From positions 91,280,721 through 91,344,720 of the forward strand of contig CM043956.1 in the NCBI GenBank assembly GCA_014529385.2: DNA of 64,000 nucleotides, read 5' to 3'. How positions within the stretch are numbered: the stretch's first letter is position 1; each line of letters begins with the position of its first letter. Below are positions 12,787 to 24,245 of this stretch, piece after piece. The notes beneath the pieces are model-generated. The model had not been told where the DNA came from. It worked only from the letters and a program-made list of their open reading frames with translations, and did no database searches. The translations under genes were made by a program, and so were the position numbers. Source of the stretch: Adiantum capillus-veneris. Lineage: Eukaryota > Streptophyta > Polypodiopsida > Polypodiales > Pteridaceae.

Positions 12787-14250
12787 TTATCAGAGGTGAA
12801 TTAGATAGTCATTAAGCTAGGAAAATTCTCTTATAATTTTTTAAATAATTTTCATAATTAATTAGGCAAAATTACACTATTTTTTTAGTGAAAATTAAAC
12901 GAGAAAATAATCAAATTGATTCAAAATGCTTTGATTTATTTATCAGTGGTTAATTATATGTTAGGGAATCCATGATAATTATGTCAAGCTCAGATCATTA
13001 ATTTACCTAATTACTCTAGCAAAAATACTCTGTTTTTAAGACAAATTAAATAGGGAAAATTAGTAAATTGATTCAAAATGCTTTGAGTTATTTATCAGTG
13101 GTTAATTATATGTTAGGAAACCCATGATAATTATGTCAAGATCCGATAATTAAACTATCTAATTACTTCAAGAGAAATACTCTGTTTTTAGGACAAATTA
13201 AATAGGAGAAATTAGTAAATTGATTCAAAATGCTTTGAGTTATTTATCAGTGGTTAATTATATGTTAGGAAACCCGTGATAATCCAGTCAAGCTTAGATA
13301 ATTATCTAATTACTTTAGCAGAAATACTCTATTTTTAGGACAAATTAAATAGGAAAAATTAGCAAATGGATTCAAATTGATTTGAGTTATTTATCAAAGG
13401 TTAATTACATGTTAGGAAACCTGTAATAATTAGTTAAAGCTCAGATAATTAATTTATCTAATTACTTTAGCAGAAATACTTTGTTTTTAGGACAAATTAA
13501 ATAGGGGAAATTAGCAAATAGATTCAAAATGACTTGAGTTATTTATCATAGGTTAATTATATGTTAGGAAATGTGTGATAATTATGTCAAACTCAAATGA
13601 TTAATTTATCTAATTACTTTAGTAAACATACTCTATTTTTAGGACAAATTAAATAGGAAAAATTAGCAAATGGATTCAAATTGATTTGAGTTATTTATCA
13701 GAGGTTAATTACATGTTAGAGAACCTGTGATAATTAGGTCAAAATTTGGTAATTAATTTATTGAATTACTTGAGCAGAAATACTCTATGTTTAGGACAAA
13801 TTAAATAGGGGAAATTAGCAAATAGATTCAAAATGACTTGAGTTATTTATTAGAAGTTAATTATATGTTACAAAGCCCGTGATAATTATGTGAAGCTCAG
13901 ATAATTAATTTACCTAGTTACTTTAGCAGAATTACTCTGTTTTTAGGACAAATTAAAAGGGTAAAAATATCAAAAGATTCAAAATGTCTTGAGTTATTTA
14001 TCAGAGATTAATTATACCTTAGGGAATCCATGATAATTATGTTACCCACAGATAATTAGTTTATCACAGTAAAATTACATTATTTTTAGGGGAAAATAAA
14101 AGGGGGAATATAGTAAATTAATCCAAAAACCTTTGATATAAATATCAGGGTAGAACACACCTTGAGGAATCCATGATAAATACCCCAACCTCAAATAAAT
14201 ATTTTAGGTATTTATCTTTAATAAAAGTAACCGATTTTGCGTATAAAATA
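12787..14250. repeat. AT-rich minisatellite, ~151 bp unit, about 9 copies
   Basis: The phrase TTATTTATCAG or a close variant recurs at 12936, 13088, 13240, 13387, 13539, 13691, 13842, 13993 and, weakly, 14139, giving periods of 146-152 bp. Each unit also carries TTAGGACAAATTAAATAGG and a GGTTAATTAYATGTTAGG box. Copies at both edges are more diverged, and decayed traces may extend to about 14700. No open frame spans a unit. Confidence 0.95.
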
Positions 14251-14749
14251 GACAAGGGAAATTAGTAAATGAATTTATCTAATTACCAAATAATTACCTG
14301 AGGTCCAAAATCACTATTGAAGGGTGGAAAAATTACCTCAGCATAAATGGATGGTATAATAAATTACTATCAATAAAATTTTACCTAATTTAGACCATAA
14401 GTATAGGAGGGAAAGGTTATAAATCAAATTTATGAAAATTACTAAAGATCGAACATATTCAATTACAATTAGGGAGAGTAATCCATTAGCCGATAGAAAT
14501 TTATAATTTACTAAGGTTAAAATGGAAGATAGACTAAGGAGAAACCTAGTTAAAGGACCTCCCCAAATTAAATGGTAATTATAGGAAATTACTTATAGCA
14601 TAAATAAGTTATAGGAGGAATATCTCATCAAATTGACTATTAAAGATACCTACTTACTCCAAAAATCCTTATTTTTGGGTAACCAAGGAAAAAGAAGATT
14701 ATTCAATTAAACTTCTAATGGATTAAGTCTTTTTATAAGGCTGCCGACA

Positions 14750-14930
14750 TGGCTCCAAAGAGAACCAGGGAAAATCCTCTTACTGAGGAAGAGGATGTTA
14801 GCAACAAGTGAAACAAAGCCACTAATGACCATGAGGCTGGGCCTAGCCATAGCCATAGGCCAACAGAGGAGAGTCTACGAGTACCCGCCCCACAGCACAT
14901 GGACGAGCAGTCCCAAGTGGATTTCTATTT
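14750..14930 (+). pseudogene. Truncated gypsy gag N-terminus
   Basis: An ATG at about 14750 begins MAPKRTRENPLTEEEDVSNK and then meets a stop. The same frame continues NKATNDHEAGPSHSHRPTEE. A short charged N-terminus of this kind is typical of plant gypsy gag proteins, but no gag core follows; the similarity ends near 14930. The minisatellite upstream would then lie in the long 5' leader of this element. The assignment rests on style rather than on a diagnostic motif. Confidence 0.4.
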
Positions 14931-14934
14931 TGTT

Positions 14935-16554
14935 CACTTAAAATCTTTTAAAGTTCATTTTTAAGTTAACATTGCATACGTAAGGTTAGGAAGGATAAAT
15001 TGGCTGTAAATGGAAGGTAACTTCCACGAAACCAACGAGCAATGATTTTAAATAGGAAAGAAATGATTGGGTTATGACTAATTGACCTAGGAAAGAAATG
15101 TTTGACCATCCTTAAGACAGCTTGTCTCAAGCCACCTCTGATTCCTTGGAAATATTTTACTCCAGGTAATGAGTAATGATGGAGATACCATCATGGAAGA
15201 GTCGGTTTTCTCAGCACGTATGGGGTCTTTACCCCGTGCTTGTTTATGTTTGTGGATTGTACTTTCAAGTTTATCCTAGAGGAACCGCCCGGTTGTATAG
15301 GAAGCCGGTTGGCGTATGGGCGCCCAGACTTTGGGTGATGGTTTTTTCCACCCCGGTTTTTGTAAATAAGGAATGGGTGCCGTTTTTCACCCCTATATAG
15401 GTGGTCTTGAGACAAGTCAGTACTGGTCAGAGGTACTTCAGAATGATAGTACCTTGTCTTAAGTCTAAAGATGTTTTTTTGCTGAAAGAATGTCTTCAAT
15501 ACTGTTTTCAAAGGTTGTCTTAGTGAAATGCAGTTGTGGAAGTTAAAAGGAATCATTGTTTTAAATGTAAAAAGAATGTGGTAGTAATTAAACAACACAG
15601 AAATCATGTGTGAGTGCGGGGTGGTAAGTGGGGATTGACTAAGGTTGTCAATCATGGATGGGTGGACCTGATGAGTCAGGTAACTATCCATTCCCGCGCA
15701 CTAAAACATTTAGAAACTTCTTCACTTGGAAGAGAAATCCACCAACGGCTGTGCCCTCACATATGTTAGGGGAAAAAAAGCGTCGGATAAGGAAACCTTA
15801 ATCTAAAGGATGAAGATATAGGGCCGGAAATTTTTTTATGGTCCCCTTTCCACTACGAGACAGGACTAGGTCTCTTCTAGGGCTATAAACCTAAACCATT
15901 GTCAATGTCCCTGGAATTTTTCTTGTTTGAGGACCCTGACTTTAGTAGGCCTAGAGACCTGTCAATGACCATCCCGTTTTTGGTGTCGGTGGGATTGGGG
16001 ACCTTACAGAAAACCAAGCTGATGAGCTTGGGATTGAGAAAGAGAATATGGCTTGGGATCAGAGATTTCATTGATGTGATCACGATCGTGTGATTACGTT
16101 ATTAACTCTAGTAATTACACACAAAAGACACGTGATCACGTTAATTGTTAACGTGACTTTGATGATGCAAGCCATAGAGCCGGTTAGCCCGTCGGGTAAA
16201 AGAATATTCCCTGTGGGGTCCGTCGGGAAAATAAAAGAACCCGGTGGGTGTAACTATATAAAGTAAACAGCGTGCTTATCGTTGTGCTTTGACTAGGAAA
16301 ATTATTGGGGAGTGTGTCCGAGTGCTCGGTTTTGTCATGTCCTTGTGAATTGACCTAAGGTTACAGGGTCACATGTCCTTTTTTTGGGCTGAACGTGATT
16401 CGTAATTCAGTAACCACTTCTAAAAATATTTAATTCCTTTACCAAACATAAAGGTACGAAACCAAAACAATTGAAAAATTGAAAAGTCATGCTCATTGAG
16501 ACGAAGCCATTAGTGTATTGGGCATATAAAAATCCTTGAAGTCTTGCATTTTTT
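14935..16554. other. No recognisable gene; TATA-like sites
   Basis: Short inverted words GACAGCTTGTCTC (15117) and TTGAGACAAG (15407) lie about 290 bp apart. TATA-like boxes occur at CCCCTATATAGG (15390) and AACTATATAAAG (16250). These suggest decayed LTRs, but no domain or LTR pair was found. Confidence 0.35.
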
Positions 16555-16782
16555 TGTTGGAATTAGGGTTGCAAAGAAAGGCACACAGCTTCAACAAGCC
16601 AAAGGAAGCTCAAGGCACACAATAAAGAGTGTGTTACTTAGTGTGCAATGGAAAGATAGATAGCCCTAGAGTGATGGTTGTATATACAATATTTGGGGGC
16701 AAAAACCTCCTAAAGAGGGAAAAAAATGCCTCGCCGGTCCTAGTGTGTTAACACACATCACTACCACATGTATATGGTAACA
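16555..16782 (-). repeat. copia 3' LTR
   Basis: 228 bp partner of the LTR at 21510-21715. It has the same TGTTG...GTAACA ends and carries an additional segment (GCCTCGCCGGTCCTAGTGTG) before the shared ACACACATCACTACC end. Confidence 0.93.
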
Positions 16783-16783
16783 A

Positions 16784-16797
16784 ATCCCCCCTGGAGT
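16784..16797 (-). promoter_or_regulatory. Polypurine tract
   Basis: The minus strand reads CCAGGGGGGATT immediately before the 3' LTR, the expected place for plus-strand priming. Confidence 0.8.
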
Positions 16798-16857
16798 GAT
16801 GCGGTGAACAAGAGCTGGCACATGAGTAAAGGGAAGTGCCATGCCCTGAGGACATGT

Positions 16858-17420
16858 TCACTCCACAAAGGGGAGTAAGCCCAAAGCTTTGCGGAAAGCT
16901 TTGAGCTTCTCATGAGACAATGCCTTTGTGAAAAGATCTGCAAGGTTGTCCTGTGCTGGCACATAAGCCAAGCTAATCTCTCCTACTGAGAGCCTCTCCC
17001 TCACATAGTGGTAATGCACCTCAACGTGCTTAGTGCGAGCATGAAAAACTGGGTTCCTCGCAACTGCCAATGCGCTCTAACTGTCAGTGTAGATAGTGTT
17101 GGAAGTGACATGTCCAACACCCAAATCAGCCATAAGGCCTCTAAGCCATACACACTCAACCGTAGCTGTGAAGACTGCCCTATACTCATCCTCACAAATC
17201 GAAGTGGCCACAGTAGGTTGATTCTTGCTCAACCATGATATACATGAACTGCCAAGCATGAAACGAAAACCACTTGTGGACACTCGCGTGTCAAAACAAC
17301 CAACCCAATCTGAGTCCGAAAAAGCATGGAAGTCTGGCGACAATGATCCCCCCCTTGGGATAGAACAAGCCAAGATGTAAAGTGCCATTAAGGTAGTGGA
17401 AAATCCTCTTAACAGCTTTC
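16858..17420 (-). pseudogene. copia RNase H
   Basis: From about 17350: FHAFSDSDWVGCFDTRVSTS, then SWLSKNQPTVATSICEDEYR with the conserved E, then NTIYTDS followed by a stop and ALAVARNPVFHARTKHVEVH, ending LADLFTKALSHEKLKAFRKA. These are the D, E, D and H landmarks of copia RNase H. The reading changes frame near 17340 and is cut at the TDS box, so it is inactive. Confidence 0.92.
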
Positions 17421-18133
17421 CAATGCTTAGACCCTGGGCTATGCATAAATCTGATGACCTGTGAGATTGCAAATTGAATATCTGGCCTCGTGTTGCATAC
17501 ATAAATGAGGCATCCAACAACAGTTTGGTAAAGAGTGACATTAGCAGGATCACCAACATCATGAAGACTCATTTTCAAACCTATTTCCATGGGAGTGGCA
17601 ATAGATTTGCAATCCTCAAGTCCAAACTTACATAGCAATGTCTTTATGTAACTTTTCTGACACAAGGCAATACCACCATAACACTGCTTAAACTGTATAC
17701 CCAAGTAATGATGCAACAGTCCCAAATCTTTCATCTTGAAAGTAACATTCAAATCAGCCTTAAATTCAGCAATATGTCTGTCATTTGGTCCAGTGATCAA
17801 CAAATCATCTACTTAAAGAACCATAATGAGAAGTACATCACCCTTACGCTTTACATACAACGTGCTTTCTGTTGGACTATTATGAAAGACTTGTTTGACC
17901 AAACGAGTGCCAACTTTCTCATACCAAGCACGAGGAGATTGCTTCAAACCATACAAAGCCTTGTTACATTTGCACACTTTATCCTCTTGTCCTTTCTTGA
18001 CAAAACCGCGAGGCTGCATTACATAAACTTCCTCAAATATGTCACCATTCAAGAAAGCAGTAACAATGTCTAATTGATGTACATCCCAACCAAAATGAGC
18101 TGCCAATGCACATAGAAAATGCACAATAGTCAT
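17300..18133 (-). pseudogene. copia reverse transcriptase with stop at the YVDD tyrosine
   Basis: Blocks in order: WDVHQLDIVTAFLNGDIFEE, VYVMQPRGF, CKCNKALYGLKQSPRAWYEK, then the catalytic box and DLGLLHHYLGIQF. Expected YVDDL reads stop-V-D-D-L because the codon at 17813-17815 is TAA. Both catalytic aspartates survive. A single base substitution from TAC or TAT explains it, and the flanking frame is otherwise open for more than 250 codons. Confidence 0.93.
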
Positions 18134-18811
18134 ACGACAAGTGGGAGCAAAAGTCTCTTCATAATCTATGCCTTTTCGCTGTGCATAACCGTTTGCAACA
18201 AGTCAAGCCTTATGGCAATTGATCTCACCATCCGGCTTGCGTTTCAACTTGTAAACCCACTTCGTACCAATGGCCTTTTTTCCAAGAGGCAAATCACATA
18301 AAGTCCATGTGTCATTTTCTATAAGTGCATCATATTTTGATTGCATGGCAGCCATCCAATTTTCTCCTTCTCCTCGTCATTCTGACAAGGAAGGGAGAAT
18401 TTTGTGCTTCATCAAAAGATAGAGGTTCCTCAACATCATGTAAACTAGACACAACCAAAGAATAACAATCTGATGCATAAGATGCATGGCGAGAGCCTGA
18501 ATGAGTATGACTAGACAAAGGTGCATCCAGTTTACTGTCACGCAAAGTGTGCACCAGCCATTTTGGCATACCTCTAGCCTGCTTATTTTCAGCCCTTTCC
18601 TCATCAAGTACATCGTGTACATCTGCATCAGTAATAGGCTGATCTATAACATTTTTGGAAACCCCCATAGGCTGTACATTTGACTCATTGGAATTTACAT
18701 TCGAACTTCCACCACTGAAAAGAGGCAACAAAGTGTCATAAATGTTCTGTGAGGTTACATTACTGTCTCTAGTACATGATAGCAAGGGCTGAACAGAATC
18801 TTCCACAAACA

Positions 18812-19600
18812 CTACATCTCGTGAAACCAAAATACGTTTTGATACAATTTGTAACCTTTGCTTTCAGCACTATAACCAACAAAAATACATTTGACAGCCT
18901 TATCATCCAATTCTCTGTGTTGCACTTGTGGCACTAAACCATAAGCCAAACAACCAAAAACACGCCTGTGCTCAATAGATGGCTTTCGATTGTGCGATGC
19001 TTCATATGGAGTCATAGACTGCAACGTTTTCATAGGACACCTGTTGAGTACATAAGTGGCATACATGACAGCCTCGAGCCAAAACGAATGTGGTAAAGCC
19101 TGACTCTTGATCATACATCTTGCCATTTGCGTACGAGACCTGTTTTTCCTCTCAGCAACACTATCCTGCTGAGGCGTATACGGAACTGTACATTGGTGTT
19201 TTATCCCACGACTAGCCAAAAACGCATTAAATTCATGAGACATATACTCCACCCGTCAATCGGAACAGAGGGTGCCCATAGTACATTTCAAACACATTTT
19301 CAGCCATAGCCAGAAATTGTTTGAAGCACATGAAAACTTTGGACTTTGCTTTAAGTGGAAATACCCATGCATGCCTGGAGTAATCATCAATGAAAGTCAT
19401 GAAGTACAGGTAATTGCCCAAGGACAGAGTTTGCATGGCCACACAAACATCAGTATGCACAAGCTACAACCTACATGTGGCCCTAACTGAACCATCCTTT
19501 GGAAACTTAGAACGCTGCATTTTATCCAAAATACAGCCTTCACAAACATGTTTGACAGGTGCTTCAAGAGGTAGCAAAGAAGCAACCATATCAAATTTCT
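18812..19600 (-). pseudogene. copia integrase
   Basis: The core shows LVHTDVCVAM, YFMTFIDDYSRHAWVFPLKA, then HEFNAFLASRGIKHQCTVPY and TPQQDSVAERKNRSRTQMAR, which carries the catalytic Glu. Next come MTPYEASHNRKPSIEHRRVF and GCLAYG, the copia-specific extension. A break near 19250-19233 removes the context of the second Asp (GVYVS region). A poorly conserved linker with many Ser and Asp residues follows to 18330. Confidence 0.92.
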
Positions 19601-19689
19601 ACAAACGCAGCAAACTGGCAAAATTGAGATGACCAAAACGTGCATGCCAAAGTTTTGCATCTGAAATAGCCCTTGAATCTACAATTGCA

Positions 19690-20268
19690 TTTGCAAAAAT
19701 TTTTCCACACTTGTCATACAAAGTGAGCTTATACAATCCACGACACAAAAGACTAGATGCAACAATTTCATCACCAAAACTGAGATCATGAACTGTACAT
19801 CTGTCATCCACAAATTTGACTAAGTCCAAGTCTAGCAAGTGCAGATACAGACAAGAGATTCTTCTCGATCCCAGGTACATAAAGTGCATCAACAAGTGTG
19901 AAGGAACTGCCATTTGCAGCAGTAAGTACAATCTTTCCAACTCCTTGAACTGGATAAGAGGCATTGTTGGCACAAGTGAGTGAATTCCCATGAGGGACAA
20001 ACTCAAGAGAGGTGAACAATTCACGATGTGAGGTAATGTGCTTTGTAGCACCACTGTCAAAATACCACACTTGTGAATCTGCAGCAACTGACATGCATGC
20101 ATTATGAACAACAGGATTGTAAGTGCACTCTGCACTAAAAGCGCATTCTGCATCAACATCAGCAACACAGTCTCCTTTCACAGAAGACTCAACAATGGCT
20201 GCATTTGTAGCGGAACTAGCATTTGCCTTCGAACCACCCTCTTTCTTCTTATCCTCTTTGGCCTTCAA
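19690..20268 (-). pseudogene. copia protease and pre-integrase region
   Basis: The active site YFDSGATKHIT lies near 20060-20035, with the intact D-S-G-A triplet. It is followed by FVPHGNSLTCANNASYPVQG and GKIVLTAANGSSFTLVDALY. The frame then shifts, and the pre-integrase box KLWHARFGHLNFASLLRL closes the segment near 19610. The protease itself looks intact, although the polyprotein around it does not. Confidence 0.9.
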
Positions 20269-20269
20269 C

Positions 20270-21148
20270 TTAGGACATTGCTTGATCAAGTGATCATTAG
20301 CTTTACAATAATGGCAATGCATCTTCTTTTTTCCCTTATCACCAAAATTTCCAGACGAAGTGTTGCCAGTAGAAGCATTGGGAACAGAAGTTTTGCCACT
20401 CACAGCAGAACCATAAGAAGTGGCTGCATTGGTGTTACCACCTTTCTTTGAGAAGCAATAAAAGCCTGCTCAACTGCATGCTGTCTAGTCTTGGTTTTTT
20501 TGGAAAGCGACTCTTGCAACAACAACGTGCATAATTCTCAAACTTGACAACTTCAGGATTTTCTTGGGTCATAAGTCTCCAAGTACTAGCAAAAGTCTGG
20601 TAAGAATTTGGTAAGGCATGAAGAACAGTTTGCACAAGGGAACTGTCTAAAATGACTTCACTTGTAGAAATAAGCTGCTCATTGACATCCTTGACACCAG
20701 CAAGGAAAGTGTCCATATCATCTTCCTCATGCATAATCTTCGACTCCAACTCTTTACGTAGCAAAGCAATTTTAGCCTCATTGCGACTTGCATAAAGACT
20801 TGCTAGAATATCCCAAGCCTGTTTTGAAGATTTTGATGAGTGAATGTGAGGAACAATGGTGCGCTTCACATATAACACAATCAATGCATGAGCCTGCGCA
20901 TCCTTTACATCCCAACGAGATTGTTCTACCGTAGGCAAAACAACTCTAATAGCAGCAAGACCTGCAACATCCTCAACATCGCTTACATCCTCAGAACTAG
21001 GACGTACATCAATGCCCTACACAATATTCCAAACGCCCTTTGACACAAGAACATGTTGCATCATATAAGCCCACATAGGGTAATTGTCCCCATCTAACCT
21101 ATCCTCAGCAACAAACATCTTGAACACATCTGTGTTGTTTTCAACCAT
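20270..21148 (-). pseudogene. copia gag (UBN2-type) with CCHC knuckle
   Basis: It starts with MVENNTDVFKMFVAED and the conserved RLDGDNYPMWAYMMQHVL, then VSKGVWNIV. After a stop near 21017 it resumes with WDVKDAQAHALIVLYVKRTI, SSKQAWDILASLYASRNEAK and VLHALPNSYQTFASTWRLMT, all typical of plant copia gag. The knuckle CHYCKANDHLIKQC lies at about 20316-20275. The frame changes near 20470, and the upstream ATG used here gives the usual short N-terminus before the LDG-NY block. Confidence 0.9.
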
Positions 21149-21496
21149 GGTAAATGCTACACCTGATGTGAAAACTGTCCGAAAAGAGGAGAAACGAAGC
21201 GTGAAAAACACCTGCTATATAGCACAAACCGTAGAAGATTGTAAGGTACTTGTTATGCAAAAAACGGCATTGAAAAAAATTCTACACAAAATGACAAAAT
21301 TGCTCGTGCAGACCTGCCTGTAGTGGAAATGGAGGCCAAAATGAGCCCGAATAAAAATCTGAGTAGACTGAGCTCTAAGAGCACTCCCAAAATTTTTGTC
21401 GACCTGCGAACGCTCGCCAAATCTCACAGAAATTGGAGAAAGTGAGCAGGCGTGTGCTGGAACTGCTGGTGGCTAAGCCCGGGATGACACAGCCTA

Positions 21497-21507
21497 CTCT
21501 GATACCA
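21497..21507 (-). promoter_or_regulatory. Primer binding site, initiator tRNA-Met
   Basis: On the minus strand this reads TGGTATCAGAG, two bases inside the 5' LTR. It is the standard complement of the 3' end of plant initiator methionine tRNA used to prime minus-strand DNA. Confidence 0.93.
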
Positions 21508-21509
21508 AT

Positions 21510-21715
21510 TGTTGTAATTAGGGTTGCAGAGAAATGCACACAGCTTCAAGAAGATGAAGGAAGCTCAAGGCACACAATAGAGAGTGTGTTACTTAGTGTG
21601 CAATGGAAAGATAGATAGCCCTAGAGTGATGGGCGTATATACAATCTCGGGGAAAAAAACCTCATAAAGAGGGAAAAAATTTCACACACATCACTACCAC
21701 ATGTATATGGTAACA
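21510..21715 (-). repeat. copia 5' LTR
   Basis: 206 bp, about 85-90% identical by eye to the other LTR apart from a ~20 bp segment missing here. The minus strand carries TTGTATATACGC around 21632, a likely TATA box that would start transcription toward lower coordinates. Confidence 0.93.
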
Positions 21716-22383
21716 TTTTCATCATCATAGATTTGAGTTGATATACATTGTCACTGCACAATATAGAGCTATAATCCTTAATTGGCCGATGAAAGTATCT
21801 TTTATATATTGAATTGGTTGCATAAGGGGACTACAATCCTTGGATGGGTACAAGTAGTCCTTAATTGTGTGATTATATTGAAGACTTCTTTGCGTTATTT
21901 CATGCATTGGTTATACAGAGAGTGCATTATGTATCGTGAAAGATTATTAGTGTATGACATGACCAATCATAGATTTTATTGCTTTCGTGTGTTTTTTGCA
22001 AACAACTGACATCATTCAATTTAGAAGTTGATTATTCTTTGTAGCATTTGAAATTAGATGTTTCTTATTGTTTGCAAATCAAAGAGGACGTATAAATAAT
22101 CATCATAACAATAATTGCATTGAGAAATTCATAGCATTGTTGTATTTATTATGCCATGCAGAAAGTGCATTGCAATGTGTACGTTTGCTCACAACATAGG
22201 TGATCAATATGTGGATTGACTAGCATGCATTGCAAATCTCATATCGTGTAGATTTGATTACTTTCCTAGTGAATGAAAAATTTAATATATATTGAAAAGA
22301 AGAAAAATGTTTTAAAAACTGAACATCTAGTTCTTTTGTCTTCAATTTTAATTTAAAAGTAGTGGAGCAAAATGTCGGTATGA
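21716..22383. other. No recognisable gene
   Basis: AT-rich DNA with short open frames, between the copia LTR and the BED-finger fragment. No motif seen. Confidence 0.4.
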
Positions 22384-22853
22384 GTGGTACAAAGAAGCCA
22401 AAGAATAAAAAAGCTCATGTCAAAGAGTGGGATTAACATACGCGGTCAATATATGGAGTGGCAATGTAAATTTTGTCTCACAACAAAATCAGGCGGTGCA
22501 CCTTGTATCAAGGACCATTTTTTGGTAGCGATAAAAAGAGTTGTAAGAAATGTGAACATCCTCAGGCACCTGCAATTGCAAAGCTTTTGAGACAAGAGCT
22601 CGCCAAAAAAGGTGGAAAGAGACAACAAATATATAGCTCTGTTATGGATGCAAGTCAAGAGCAGTCAGAGCCAAATATTAACTCTGTTGATCCTGTGGTG
22701 ACACCAACTAACCTTGGAGAACAACCTGCACAGAGAGAGGAAATGTCAAGCAGCATTCCTTTTAAGCGTCACAATGAAGGTGGACTTGGTCAAATGCGTC
22801 AAAAATCATTGCATCAAAGCTTTCGGATGCAATCTCTAGAAGAAGCATCATAA
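22384..22853 (+). pseudogene. BED-type zinc-finger fragment (hAT-transposase-like N-terminus)
   Basis: The first frame gives WQCKFCLTTKSGGAPCIKDH, matching the W-x-C-x2-C and GGA-x-x-IK-x-H pattern of plant BED fingers. A one-base frame change near 22525 leads into KSCKKCEHPQAPAIAKLLRQ, then a polar tail containing EEMSSSIPFKRHNEGGLGQM before a stop. BED fingers of this kind usually start hAT-superfamily transposases. No dimerisation or catalytic part follows; after only 10 bases an unrelated kinase sequence begins on the other strand. It could instead be a domesticated finger gene, but the frameshift argues for a relic. Confidence 0.6.
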
Positions 22854-22865
22854 CAACTTGGTCAG

Positions 22866-24245
22866 GGTGGTAAAATACTTCTTCTGAAAAATAAACTTTC
22901 CTGGCTTCACTCCAAAAATCTATCAGCATGTCAAATAGATAACCCAATGCATAAATATCACTCAATTTTGTGTATGCATCTGTGCACCGTGGATCGTATA
23001 GTTTTGGAGCAATCCACGGTTGCTTTGCAATCTCTACTACCCTTGCTTTCTATGCCTCCAAAACTGCAGGGTTCGACTGTCCGCTTGGATGCAGATAATC
23101 AATTGACACGCGCTTAGCTAGCATTCTAAGCATCATTCCCCAGTCAATGATGCCAACACGGGGTTTATTTGCGTGAGTAAAGTCCAACATTATGTTGAAC
23201 GGGTGTAGGTCGCTGTGCACTATACTAGCTGAGTGAGCAGCTGCAACGCCATCAATTAAGGCATGACAGATTGCTGGCATTTTCTCAATCATTGCTTTGA
23301 TCTGTGTTGTCTTTATCTCTAGTAAGTGTTGATTTGCTGGTGGAAATGACCTCCAGCCGTGTTGTAGCTTGTACATGTGGCGTCTGAATGTGGGGGAATG
23401 GCAAGCGGCACATCATATCACCCAAGATGTCCCCATTGTAGTATGAAAATATTGTGATCCAGGGGGCTTCGGTGGTAAAGACAATGCATCTTACAATGGA
23501 AGGGTGAAGCGTTTGCATTCCTTGCTTTGTCTGGAAGCTGTCAAATTTTGCCTCACTCCCTCCCTTGTAGCATTTTCACACGTTTGTAATGTGGTCTAGA
23601 AAGAAATAGATGCCTTTGATGATGTATGATGTGGACACACCAAAAGGTCCTGCTCCAACCCTTTTACCTCCTACCAAGGCCTTGTGGTGGGGAATGCCAA
23701 TTAGATGCGCACACTTGGCATTCAAAGCCGTGCGGATGATTGTGCCAATGCCACTGGCATCTGATCGGCCACCCATAGCTTCTTGCACATCTTGGGCCAT
23801 ATTCAATCTCTTGGGTAAGGAGGCTTGGTCTTGAGCTTTCACACGCTTCATCTTGACCTTCTAATCCTTGCATAATTTGTCCAGAGCTCTAATATTGTCA
23901 TATCGTAGGCAGGAGGGATATCTTTCTTTACGTCTCTGCACAACAGACTTTCATATTGCCCAACACTGTCCTAACCTTGTGGGGTTCACATTTTCAAATC
24001 CTTGTTGGAATCAACAACTCATATTGGCCTTCACCTCGCAGCCTCCGCTCTGTGCTCTCCCATACAATGCTAGTGATGCCTTTGATGAAGATGTCGCTTT
24101 CACTAATCTGCTGTATGCAACCATCTGCACATGATGATATTGCCAAGATACATTCTTTTTGAATGGCACACATTATAATGTTCTTTTGATCTGGTGTCAT
24201 TTTAGCACTGGACAATAAAAAGAAACATATCAAATACAAATTCAT
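22866..24245 (-). pseudogene. Protein kinase, broken
   Basis: Minus-strand pieces follow kinase order. A glycine-rich loop GKRVGAGPFGVST lies at about 23660-23625. The N-lobe follows with HPSIVRC. The hinge is YYNGDILGDMMC, and the catalytic loop HSDLHPFNIM is at about 23217-23188 (HRDxKxxN pattern with Lys replaced by His). Next comes GIIDWG in place of DFG, and then SDIYALGYLFDML (F-helix region). A stop lies near 23575, a frame change near 23390, and another stop near 23045. The unusual HSDLH and DWG boxes occur in some plant kinases and kinase-like proteins. About 330 residues upstream of the loop (24245-23660) are unassigned. Whether it was a host gene or transposon-carried is open. Confidence 0.75.

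Larger units (their letters stand above)
16555..21715 (-). mobile_element. Full-length, inactive Ty1/copia retrotransposon
   Basis: A 5.16 kb element on the minus strand with two short LTRs (16555-16782 and 21510-21715), both starting TGTT and ending AACA. It also has an initiator-Met tRNA primer site, a polypurine tract, and the copia domain order gag, protease, integrase, reverse transcriptase, RNase H. Flanking bases TTTTT and TTTTC could be an eroded 5 bp target duplication. Several frameshifts and stops make it defective; mobilisation would need help from another copy. Confidence 0.95.
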
